Assembly: GCA_003645495.1 (NCBI GenBank)
Contig: QNFK01000162.1
Span: forward strand, 1-5,568
DNA from: Gammaproteobacteria bacterium
Lineage (GTDB): Bacteria > Pseudomonadota > Gammaproteobacteria > Steroidobacterales > Woeseiaceae
DNA: 5,568 nucleotides
Reading direction: 5' to 3'
Shown here: positions 1-5,568 of the stretch, piece by piece
How the letters are laid out: each line of letters opens with the position of its first letter
Position numbering within the stretch: position 1 is the stretch's first letter
The notes under the pieces: generated by a model
Databases searched by the model: none
Told to the model about the DNA's origin: nothing
Seen by the model: only the letters and a program-made list of their open reading frames with translations
Position numbers and translations under genes: made by a program

Positions 1-725
1 ACGAGTGGGAATGCCCGGTTGTCGATGAGACGACGATGATGTGTTCGCGGGATGGCATATTTTTCGGTGGTGATTCTGCATTTGGACCGAAGAATATTAT
101 CTGGGCGGTCGCGCATGGTCATGAGGCGGCGATATCGATTCACAAATATTGCAACAAGGAAGACCTGCAGGACAGGCTGCCACGTGGCGTAAATCTCGTT
201 AGCCAGAAAATGGGCATGCATGAGTGGAGTTTCTCAAATGACTACGACGGCGCATCGCGCCGGCTGATGCCGCACGTTGATCTCAAGAAACGCTTCAAGA
301 AACTCGATATTGAGGTAGAGCTGGGATTTAGCGCAGAACAGGCGATAGAGGAAGTCGAACGTTGCCTGAATTGCGATATTCAGACGGTGTTTACCACCAA
401 ACTGTGCATTGAGTGTGATGCCTGTATTGATATCTGTCCCGTCAACTGCCTGACAATTACTGAAGACGGCGAAGAGCAAGAGCTGCGAACCCGCTTGTCT
501 GCCCCTGCAGAAAACCTGGAGCAAGACCTTTATGTGTCGGACGGTCTGCCACACACTGGCAGGGTGATGGTCAAAGATGAGGATCTTTGCGTTCACTGCA
601 GTTTGTGCGCCGAGCGATGTCCTACGGGTGCCTGGGATATGCAGAAATCGGAAATTCTGCTTCCTTACGCGCACGACGAGGCCGATCCGGAAAAGTCGAA
701 TGTGGCAAAAATAGCTGGCGCTTAA
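1..725 (+). CDS. GltD-like FAD/NAD(P)H oxidoreductase with C-terminal 2[4Fe-4S] ferredoxin domain (5' end outside window)
   Basis: Only the C-terminal 240 residues or so are present; the frame is open through the left edge, and the ATG at 36 is internal, not the start. Residues are numbered from that ATG. Seen: the end of a GltD/thioredoxin-reductase-type FAD domain (FFGGDSAFGPKN, then AVAHGHEAA, residues 9-31), a CLNC pair (110-113), and two ferredoxin motifs, C124-x2-C127-x2-C130-x3-C134-P and C185-x2-C188-x2-C191-x3-C195-P, about 50 residues apart. In classic two-cluster ferredoxins the fourth cysteines are swapped between clusters, and that is likely here. Known family: proteins of this type, often labelled glutamate synthase small subunit, sit beside KorAB genes and link them to NAD(P)H. 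The korA gene 58 bases downstream supports that role over glutamate synthesis. Inferred job: cytoplasmic electron transfer between the KorAB Fe-S centre, FAD and NAD(P)+. The nucleotide-binding part is off the window, so NAD versus NADP cannot be judged. Confidence 0.88.
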   Translation, partial: EWECPVVDETTMMCSRDGIFFGGDSAFGPKNIIWAVAHGHEAAISIHKYCNKEDLQDRLPRGVNLVSQKMGMHEWSFSNDYDGASRRLMPHVDLKKRFKKLDIEVELGFSAEQAIEEVERCLNCDIQTVFTTKLCIECDACIDICPVNCLTITEDGEEQELRTRLSAPAENLEQDLYVSDGLPHTGRVMVKDEDLCVHCSLCAERCPTGAWDMQKSEILLPYAHDEADPEKSNVAKIAGA

Positions 726-769
726 CATGACCAGAATGACTAATTATTCCAATACCATGAAAAAAAACT

Positions 770-773
770 GAGG
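770..773 (+). promoter_or_regulatory. Ribosome binding site supporting a GTG start for korA
   Basis: A GAGG core lies 10 bases before the GTG at 784. An in-frame TGA at 775-777 excludes any earlier start, and the next in-frame ATG (864) falls inside the conserved gamma domain. GTG at 784 is therefore the only reasonable start, with a slightly long spacing. Confidence 0.6.
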
Positions 774-783
774 TTGACCACGC

Positions 784-2586
784 GTGTCTAACGTTAATGA
801 CGTTGTAGTCAAGATTGGGACGGTCAATGGCACCGGTTCGGCAAGTGCGAATGGACTGTTAATGAAGTCCATTTTCCGTATGGGAATCCCGGTCGTCGGC
901 AAGAACTTTTTTCCGTCGAATATCCAGGGATTACCGACCTGGTATGAAGTGCGCGTAACCGGTGATGGCTACCATTGTCGCGCGGACAGGATCGACGTCA
1001 TGGTCGCCATGAATGCGCAGACTTACACGGAGGACATGGCCGAAGTCAGATCGGGTGGCTGGTTGATTTATGACTCGACCTGGCCACGCAGTCGATTGCT
1101 CAACCGCGAAGATATCAATGTGTTGGGTGTTCCGCTGTCGGCGATGTGTAACGAGAACTTCGACGGGGCACGGTCACGCATTCTGATGAAGAACATCGCG
1201 TACGTCGGTGTACTGGCCGCATTGTTGGACATTGATCTCGAAGTAATAAAGACATTGCTCGAGGAAACGTTTGCAAATAAGAAAAAACTGGTGCCTATGA
1301 ATCTCGAAGCGATTCGACTTGGGTACGACTATGTAAAAGAGCATTTTGAGTGTCCATTGCCGGTCAGGGTCGAGAAAATGGACAAGACCCGTGATCACAT
1401 CATTATTGACGGCAACACGGCCGCTGGTCTCGGCTGTGTTTATGCAGGCGCTACTGTTGGTGCCTGGTACCCGATTACACCGTCAACATCTGTGATGGAC
1501 GCCTACAAAGCGTTCGCCAAGCAATTTCGCATTGATGACGAAACCGGCGGTAAGAAATTTTGTATTGTCCAGGCGGAGGATGAGTTGGCTGCAATTGGTA
1601 TGGTGCTTGGTGCGACCTGGAATGGTGCGCGAGCATTTACTCCGACCAGCGGCCCGGGCATATCCCTGATGAGTGAGTTTATCGGCTTCGCTTATTATTC
1701 AGAATTGCCGGCAGTCATTATTAACATACAACGAACCGGACCATCGACTGGTATGCCCACGCGGACTCAGCAGTGCGACCTGTTGACCTGCGCTTACGCA
1801 TCGCATGGCGACACCAAGCATGTTTTGTTGTTTCCGGCCAATCCTGAAGAATGTTTCTATATGTCAGTTGCGGCATTCGACCTGGCAGATCGATTGCAGA
1901 CGCCGGTCATGTTGCTTTCCGATCTTGATATCGGCATGAATGACTGGATTTGTCCGGACCTGCAGTGGGATGACTCGTATCAACCCGACAAAGGTAAAGT
2001 CCTGTCAGCTGAGCAGCTGGAATCGATGGATAAGTTCTACCGCTACCTCGATGTGGATGGCGATGGCATTACCTACCGCACGTTGCCGGGTGAGAGTGCG
2101 AAAGGTTCCTACTTTACGCGTGGCTCCGGGCACACAAAGTATGGTGCCTACACGGAAAACTCCGCCGATTACCAGGAAGTTATCGATCGATTGCTGGTGA
2201 AATGGGAGACCGCACGAACATTGGTGCCGGAACCCGAAGTGGAGTACTCGAAATTTAACAAGAGCGCGATTCTGTCAATCGGCAGTTGTGATGGCGCTGT
2301 CAGGGAAGCGTTGGTGCAACTCAAGGACAAGAATGTTGGTTTGAACTATTGCCGCGTCAAAGCATTCCCGTTCCCGAAGTCAGTCAGGGAGTTTATTGAC
2401 AAGCACGATCTTATTTATGTCGTTGAACAGAATCGCGATGCACAATTGCGATCTTTGTTAATACTTGATGCGGAAATCAGCCAGGAAAAACTGATCCCGT
2501 TGTTACATTACGATGGCATGCCAATTGGCGCAGACTTCGTCGTCAAACGGGTATTGGAAGAGGTAGCAAAAGGCCGCGCGGCCTGA
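784..2586 (+). CDS. korA: 2-oxoacid:acceptor oxidoreductase, alpha subunit with fused gamma domain (KorA type)
   Basis: This is the large subunit of a CoA-acylating 2-oxoacid:ferredoxin oxidoreductase, which with KorB converts a 2-oxoacid, CoA and an acceptor to acyl-CoA, CO2 and reduced acceptor in the cytoplasm. Domains seen: residues 8 to about 190 are the POR gamma domain (IGTVNGTGSASANG, then the SNIQGLPTWYEVRV stretch at 45-58). From about 207 the pyrimidine-binding alpha domain follows, with YPITPSTS at 229-236, SGPGISLM at 289-296 and RTGPSTGMPT at 317-326. A C-terminal POR domain II-like region ends near 590. The gamma-alpha fusion and 600-residue length fit the KorA proteins known from Mycobacterium and Thauera/Azoarcus. 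An acidic DVDGDG loop lies at 423-428. Substrate choice cannot be read from sequence; 2-oxoglutarate is the usual assignment for this architecture, while pyruvate, branched-chain or aryl 2-oxoacids remain possible. korB begins 23 bases after the stop, so co-translation is likely. Confidence 0.93.
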   Translation: MSNVNDVVVKIGTVNGTGSASANGLLMKSIFRMGIPVVGKNFFPSNIQGLPTWYEVRVTGDGYHCRADRIDVMVAMNAQTYTEDMAEVRSGGWLIYDSTWPRSRLLNREDINVLGVPLSAMCNENFDGARSRILMKNIAYVGVLAALLDIDLEVIKTLLEETFANKKKLVPMNLEAIRLGYDYVKEHFECPLPVRVEKMDKTRDHIIIDGNTAAGLGCVYAGATVGAWYPITPSTSVMDAYKAFAKQFRIDDETGGKKFCIVQAEDELAAIGMVLGATWNGARAFTPTSGPGISLMSEFIGFAYYSELPAVIINIQRTGPSTGMPTRTQQCDLLTCAYASHGDTKHVLLFPANPEECFYMSVAAFDLADRLQTPVMLLSDLDIGMNDWICPDLQWDDSYQPDKGKVLSAEQLESMDKFYRYLDVDGDGITYRTLPGESAKGSYFTRGSGHTKYGAYTENSADYQEVIDRLLVKWETARTLVPEPEVEYSKFNKSAILSIGSCDGAVREALVQLKDKNVGLNYCRVKAFPFPKSVREFIDKHDLIYVVEQNRDAQLRSLLILDAEISQEKLIPLLHYDGMPIGADFVVKRVLEEVAKGRAA

Positions 2587-2609
2587 GTTGTTCTGCAGAG
2601 ACTGAAAAT

Positions 2610-3665
2610 ATGACCTATATAACCAAACCAAAAGTTTCACACCCCAACCTGCCGCGTAACGACCTGGGGCTGACCGCGCGGGACTACGAAGGCGCTGTCT
2701 CGACGCTATGCGCCGGTTGTGGTCACGATTCGATTACAGCGGCGATCGTGCAGGCCGTGTTCGAGCTCGGCATCGAGCCGCACAAGCTTGGAAAAATGAG
2801 TGGTATAGGCTGTTCGTCGAAAACCCCGGCGTATTTTGTCAGCCAGTCACATGGTTTCAATTCCGTGCACGGACGCATGGCATCAGTCACAACCGGTGCA
2901 AATGCCGCAAACCGGGACCTGACCTACATTGGTGTCTCCGGTGATGGTGATTCATTGTCGATCGGCATGGGGCAGTTTGCGCATATCATCCGTCGCAATC
3001 TGGATATGTGTTACATCATTGAGAACAACGGCGTCTATGGATTGACGAAAGGCCAGTACTCGGCCTCCGCCGACGTTGGCAGCACCGCTAAAAAAGGCCC
3101 GGCGAACCGGCAGATGCCGATCGACCCGGTCAGTACGGCAATTGGCCTGGGAGCGACCTACATCGCCAGAAGTTTTTCCGGTGACAAGAGCCAGCTGGTT
3201 CCCCTGATCAAGGGAGCGATCATGCACAAGGGTTTTTCGCTTCTCGACATTATCAGCCCTTGCGTCACGTTCAATGATCACGAGGGCTCCACAAAAAGTT
3301 ACGCTCATACGCGAGCGCATTTTCATCACGTCATCGATGCCGACTTTGTGCCTCCGGCCGAAGAAATTGTTGCGGCTTATAAAGAGGGTGAGGCGATGCC
3401 GGTCGAATTGCACGACGGCAGTAAGATTGTTTTTCGAAAAGTCGACAAGGATTATGATCCGACCAGCAGAGCAGCTGCGTTCTCGTTTCTTCGCGACAGC
3501 GTCAACGCCGGCGAAATTATTACCGGGCTTCTGTATATCGACGAAGAAACCGGTGACATGCACGATCTCTCCGGCAGTGTTGAAACCCCGCTCTCGAAGT
3601 TGCCATATGAAGACCTGAGTCCTGGCAAGGCAGCGCTGGCCGAAGTCATGAGTCGTTATCGCTAG
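2610..3665 (+). CDS. korB: 2-oxoacid:acceptor oxidoreductase, beta (TPP and 4Fe-4S) subunit (KorB type)
   Basis: This is the catalytic small subunit, which binds thiamine diphosphate and one [4Fe-4S] cluster and pairs with KorA. Seen: CAGCGH at 34-39, GIGCSS at 65-70 and C218 in SPCVTF supply the four cysteines (34, 37, 68, 218) expected to hold the cluster. The TPP/Mg motif starts with GDGDS at 111-115 and closes with ENNGVYGLTKGQ at 138-149. HGR at 87-89 matches the family. Length, 351 residues, is normal for KorB and well above the roughly 290 of many archaeal beta subunits because of a C-terminal tail (about 240-351) also found in KorB-type proteins. The ATG at 2610 has only a weak AGAG (2597-2600) upstream; closeness to korA suggests translational coupling. 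It ends in TAG and is followed by a possible terminator, so it is probably the last gene of the operon. Subunit type is certain; 2-oxoglutarate as substrate is inferred. Confidence 0.93.
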   Translation: MTYITKPKVSHPNLPRNDLGLTARDYEGAVSTLCAGCGHDSITAAIVQAVFELGIEPHKLGKMSGIGCSSKTPAYFVSQSHGFNSVHGRMASVTTGANAANRDLTYIGVSGDGDSLSIGMGQFAHIIRRNLDMCYIIENNGVYGLTKGQYSASADVGSTAKKGPANRQMPIDPVSTAIGLGATYIARSFSGDKSQLVPLIKGAIMHKGFSLLDIISPCVTFNDHEGSTKSYAHTRAHFHHVIDADFVPPAEEIVAAYKEGEAMPVELHDGSKIVFRKVDKDYDPTSRAAAFSFLRDSVNAGEIITGLLYIDEETGDMHDLSGSVETPLSKLPYEDLSPGKAALAEVMSRYR

Positions 3666-3680
3666 AAAGCGACCGTTGTC

Positions 3681-3720
3681 TGTAGCAATCAAACCTGGTT
3701 GCTGCGCCGAAATTTTCCTT
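3681..3720 (+). terminator. Possible weak intrinsic terminator after korB
   Basis: Bases 3681-3690 can pair with 3697-3706 as a 10-bp stem around a 6-base loop, but three of the pairs are G-U. A T-rich stretch (TTTTCCTT, 3713-3720) follows after six bases. It is in the right place to end the kor operon transcript, but the stem is weak and the T tract is interrupted and displaced, so this is only a suggestion. Confidence 0.3.
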
Positions 3721-3786
3721 ACTCTCTGAATTTGCAGGCGTTTTTGTGCGTCGCAATTTTCACACAGGCACTTTACAATATTGATA

Positions 3787-3805
3787 TCACTTGCGGTGCA
3801 AGTGA
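3787..3805. promoter_or_regulatory. Perfect 8-bp inverted repeat upstream of exbD; possible operator or leader hairpin
   Basis: TCACTTGC and GCAAGTGA are exact inverted copies around a GGT spacer. No T tract follows on either strand, which argues against a terminator. It sits 60 bases before the exbD start, just downstream of a TTTACAAT stretch (3772-3779) that loosely resembles promoter elements but for which I could not find a well-spaced -35/-10 pair. A dimeric regulator site or a 5' leader hairpin would both fit; the 3-base spacer allows a tight hairpin. No regulator family is recognised from the sequence. Confidence 0.4.
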
Positions 3806-3853
3806 GGCGGGGAAACTGGAAAAACACAGGCGGGAAGTATCAGCGGCATCCAT

Positions 3854-3859
3854 GAGGAG
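3854..3859 (+). promoter_or_regulatory. Strong ribosome binding site that decides the exbD start
   Basis: GAGGAG ends directly against an ATG at 3860 and lies six bases before a second in-frame ATG at 3866. Normal Shine-Dalgarno spacing favours 3866; the first ATG is too close to be used efficiently. Confidence 0.7.
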
Positions 3860-3865
3860 ATGACG

Positions 3866-4267
3866 ATGAAAAATACTTACCCCGTACTGGAAAAAGAACA
3901 AACAGACATAAACCTGACACCAATGCTTGATGTTGTATTTATTCTGTTGATATTTTTTGTTGTAACAGCAACCTTTACCAGGGAACTGGGCGTTGATGTC
4001 TACAATCCGGCGTCTGCAATTCCAATACCGGATGACGTCCAGACTATTTCTATAGTCATTGAAGAAGATGGCAGTTTTCACGTCAATGGCAGGGTTTTAG
4101 CTAAAGGCAGTCTGACTCCATACGTAATGCGCCTTCGGGCAGAATTTCCTGATGCGGGATTCAGTGTTCTCGTATCACCGGCTGCTTACGTTGAGGCAAC
4201 AGCAGCTGCAATTGACGCTGGCCGAAGTGCCGGGTTTGAACGAATACCGATTACAGAACTCGAATAG
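3866..4267 (+). CDS. ExbD/TolR-family biopolymer transport protein
   Basis: This is a small inner-membrane protein of the ExbD/TolR family, which with an ExbB/TolQ-type partner forms a proton-driven motor that energises TonB-dependent uptake or outer-membrane maintenance. Seen in the 133-residue product: a short cytoplasmic N-terminus, the NLTPMLDVVF motif (16-25) with the conserved membrane aspartate D22 thought to carry protons, one transmembrane helix (about 20-37), and a periplasmic domain (about 40-133) ending in the usual pattern of a helix and strand (AGRSAGFERIPITELE). Length is normal. The common acidic residue before the last helix is not evident; the stretch reads VLVSPAAYVEA. The start at 3866 is chosen by the GAGGAG site; starting at 3860 would add two residues. 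Oddity: no exbB, tonB or tolQ gene is beside it here. The first hundred bases look more A/T-rich than the neighbouring genes. Whether it acts like ExbD, TolR or a specialised AglS/GldM-like part cannot be decided. Confidence 0.88.
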   Translation: MKNTYPVLEKEQTDINLTPMLDVVFILLIFFVVTATFTRELGVDVYNPASAIPIPDDVQTISIVIEEDGSFHVNGRVLAKGSLTPYVMRLRAEFPDAGFSVLVSPAAYVEATAAAIDAGRSAGFERIPITELE

Positions 4268-4294
4268 TGAACTGATCAATATCGCAAACTTACA

Positions 4295-4299
4295 AAGGA
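4295..4299 (+). promoter_or_regulatory. Ribosome binding site for the epimerase/dehydratase gene
   Basis: AAGGA lies 12 bases before the ATG at 4312, a rather long spacing, separated from it by an A/T-only run. The twin-arginine signal beginning at residue 5 confirms that this ATG is the true start despite the spacing. Confidence 0.5.
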
Positions 4300-4311
4300 C
4301 AAATAATATTT

Positions 4312-5436
4312 ATGAACAATGATCGACGACGATTCTTGAAGACGAGTCTGCTTGGTAGCGCTGCAATTGTTGCAGGTTGCACCACCGAGGTCGCGACGGA
4401 AGTTGCTGCGAAGACGGATCCGTTCAGGCCGCTGCGTATACTGGTACTGGGTGGCACCGGCTTTATAGGCCCGCATATGGTGAGAGAGGCACTACGACGC
4501 GGTCATGAAGTCAGTCTTTTTAATCGTGGTCGAACCAACAACGAGCTGTTCCCGGATCTCGAGTTGTTGGTGGGAGATCGAAACAATGGGCTCGAGGCCC
4601 TGGAAGGTGGCAAGTGGGACGCTGTGGTCGACAATTCCGGCTACGTACCACGTCACGTTGAAGACTCCGCAAGGTTGCTCGCACCGATCGTGTCGCACTA
4701 TCTCTATATTTCGACGATTTCTGTATACGGTGATTTTTCAAAACCCATTGATGAGGACACAGCGGTCGGCACCATGGATGACGATACCGTGGAAGAGGTT
4801 ACGGGCGAGACGTACGGCCCAATGAAAGCAATGTGCGAAAGTCGTGTACTCTCGCAAGTCGGCGCCGATCGCACGACCATTCTTCGTCCGACTTATATCT
4901 GTGGGCCAGGCGATCGTACCGACCGGTACACCTACTGGCCGGTGCGCACGATGCGCGGCGGCGAGATGCTCTGGCCAGGTACGCCGGACGACGATATACA
5001 GATGATCGATGTCCGCGACCTTGCGAGTTTTACGGTGGATTGCCTGGAGCAAAAAATCCTGGGCATATTTAACACTGTGACACCGGCCGGCTCATTCAAA
5101 ATGGGCGACCTTCTGCAGGACTCCCTGGCGGTGACGGATGCAGATACGATGCCCACATGGGTCGACCATGAATTCATAACGGCACAGAACGTAGGGGCGG
5201 ATGGCGGCTTGCCAATCTGGGAGTCTCCTGTCGGTGAGGCTGCGTGGCTCGCAAAGGTGGACGGTAGTCGCGCTGCTGCTGCTGGCCTCAGGAATCGCCC
5301 GACCCGGGAAACCGCCCGGGACACGATCACTTGGTGGAAGACGCTGCCGCAAGATCGTACTGAGAAGCTGCGGGCGGGATTGAGCGCGGACAAAGAAGCA
5401 GAATTTCTTCAGAACTGGCACAACCAGGATGACTGA
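4312..5436 (+). CDS. Tat-exported NAD-dependent epimerase/dehydratase (SDR), probable lipoprotein
   Basis: This is a Rossmann-fold short-chain dehydrogenase/reductase superfamily enzyme, 374 residues. Seen: a twin-arginine motif RRRFLK (5-10), a short hydrophobic stretch (13-22) and a lipobox-like VAGC with C23 as the possible lipidated cysteine. After a linker, the NAD(P)-binding loop GGTGFIG is at 47-53, followed by GHEVSLFNRGR (64-74). The catalytic pattern is present: S134/S137 in YISTISVYG, and Y168-x3-K172 in YGPMKAMCE. RPTYICGPGD (192-201) and IDVRDLASF (232-240) match the substrate-side motifs of this family. Known: Tat substrates are exported folded, often with cofactor already bound. 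Inferred: the enzyme loads NAD(P) in the cytoplasm and works outside the inner membrane; with threonine rather than aspartate after C23, sorting to the outer membrane is possible. The substrate is unknown; a sugar or sugar-nucleotide is only the family default. It starts 44 bases after exbD, so co-transcription is plausible. Confidence 0.85.
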   Translation: MNNDRRRFLKTSLLGSAAIVAGCTTEVATEVAAKTDPFRPLRILVLGGTGFIGPHMVREALRRGHEVSLFNRGRTNNELFPDLELLVGDRNNGLEALEGGKWDAVVDNSGYVPRHVEDSARLLAPIVSHYLYISTISVYGDFSKPIDEDTAVGTMDDDTVEEVTGETYGPMKAMCESRVLSQVGADRTTILRPTYICGPGDRTDRYTYWPVRTMRGGEMLWPGTPDDDIQMIDVRDLASFTVDCLEQKILGIFNTVTPAGSFKMGDLLQDSLAVTDADTMPTWVDHEFITAQNVGADGGLPIWESPVGEAAWLAKVDGSRAAAAGLRNRPTRETARDTITWWKTLPQDRTEKLRAGLSADKEAEFLQNWHNQDD

Positions 5437-5568
5437 GCCGGGCAATTCCCGTTGTCAGGAGACCATCAAATCCCTCGGTGTAGTCACGTTAGACGTAGGT
5501 TGTTGATAATAAACAGATAATTTAGTAGTGAAAATCCGTCGATTGCTGCATCCAATGCGCCGATGAAA
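5437..5568. other. Right-edge non-coding stretch, A/T-rich
   Basis: No supported gene lies here. A short CGGG-CAATT-CCCG hairpin (5439-5451) follows the preceding stop but has only four pairs and no T tract. From about 5500 the sequence is A/T-rich with two GATAAT boxes (5505-5510 and 5516-5521) that resemble -10 elements, neither with a convincing -35 box. An ATG at 5563 runs off the edge and could begin another gene, but no ribosome binding site is visible before it. Confidence 0.4.

Noticed and set aside
1..725. Reading the first gene as a glutamate synthase small subunit
   Set aside because: The GltD-like core is shared, but the C-terminal two-cluster ferredoxin domain and the adjacent korAB genes point to electron transfer for the 2-oxoacid oxidoreductase.
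727..771. A 14-codon reading frame between the flavoprotein and korA that could be a leader peptide
   Set aside because: No ribosome binding site precedes it, the residues show no run of a regulatory amino acid, and no attenuator-like hairpin follows before korA.
2952..3827. A 291-codon open frame on the minus strand opposite korB
   Set aside because: It lies almost entirely over korB, whose plus-strand product has clear TPP and Fe-S motifs. The antisense product shows no recognisable motif, and its openness follows from korB codon choice.
4384..4407. Tandem TEVA-TEVA in the linker after the lipobox, considered as a recent repeat
   Set aside because: The two copies use different codons throughout, so this is not a recent DNA duplication; it is probably ordinary low-complexity linker.
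4932..5393. A 153-codon minus-strand open frame inside the epimerase/dehydratase gene
   Set aside because: It is a shadow of a well-supported gene, with no motifs and no upstream signals of its own.
5439..5451. Short CGGG/CCCG hairpin just after the epimerase/dehydratase stop, considered as a terminator
   Set aside because: There are only four base pairs and no T tract after it, so it is too weak to call.

Overview
The window looks like chromosomal DNA from a proteobacterium of moderate GC content, probably a marine or sediment gammaproteobacterium. That placement is inferred from gene content and general protein character; nothing in the window fixes the taxonomy. All four confident genes, one of them cut by the left edge, lie on the plus strand. 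There are no RNA genes, insertion sequences, CRISPR arrays or prophage genes.

Bases 1-3665 hold the end of an operon for a 2-oxoacid:acceptor oxidoreductase. First comes the C-terminal part of a GltD-like FAD/NAD(P)H oxidoreductase that carries a two-cluster ferredoxin domain. It is followed by a 600-residue KorA-type subunit with the gamma domain fused at its N-terminus, and by a 351-residue KorB-type TPP/Fe-S subunit. Together they most likely oxidatively decarboxylate a 2-oxoacid (2-oxoglutarate is the best guess) to its acyl-CoA. The electrons would pass from TPP through the KorB cluster to the ferredoxin domain and FAD of the first protein, and then to NAD(P)+ or a ferredoxin.

Bases 3666-3865 are a 200-base gap. 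It contains a possible weak terminator for the kor operon and, further on, a clean 8-bp inverted repeat (3787-3805), which may be an operator or a leader hairpin for the next unit.

Bases 3866-5436 hold two genes 44 bases apart. One is a small stand-alone ExbD/TolR-type inner-membrane protein with no ExbB/TolQ partner in view. The other is a Rossmann-fold NAD-dependent epimerase/dehydratase with a twin-arginine signal and a lipobox, so it is predicted to be exported folded and anchored as a lipoprotein. They may be co-transcribed, but no functional link between them can be shown. Bases 5437-5568 are A/T-rich at the end and hold no recognisable gene.

Nothing here is clearly a new system. The points most worth a second look are the predicted exported, lipid-anchored Rossmann enzyme, the orphan ExbD beside it, and the palindrome in front of them.
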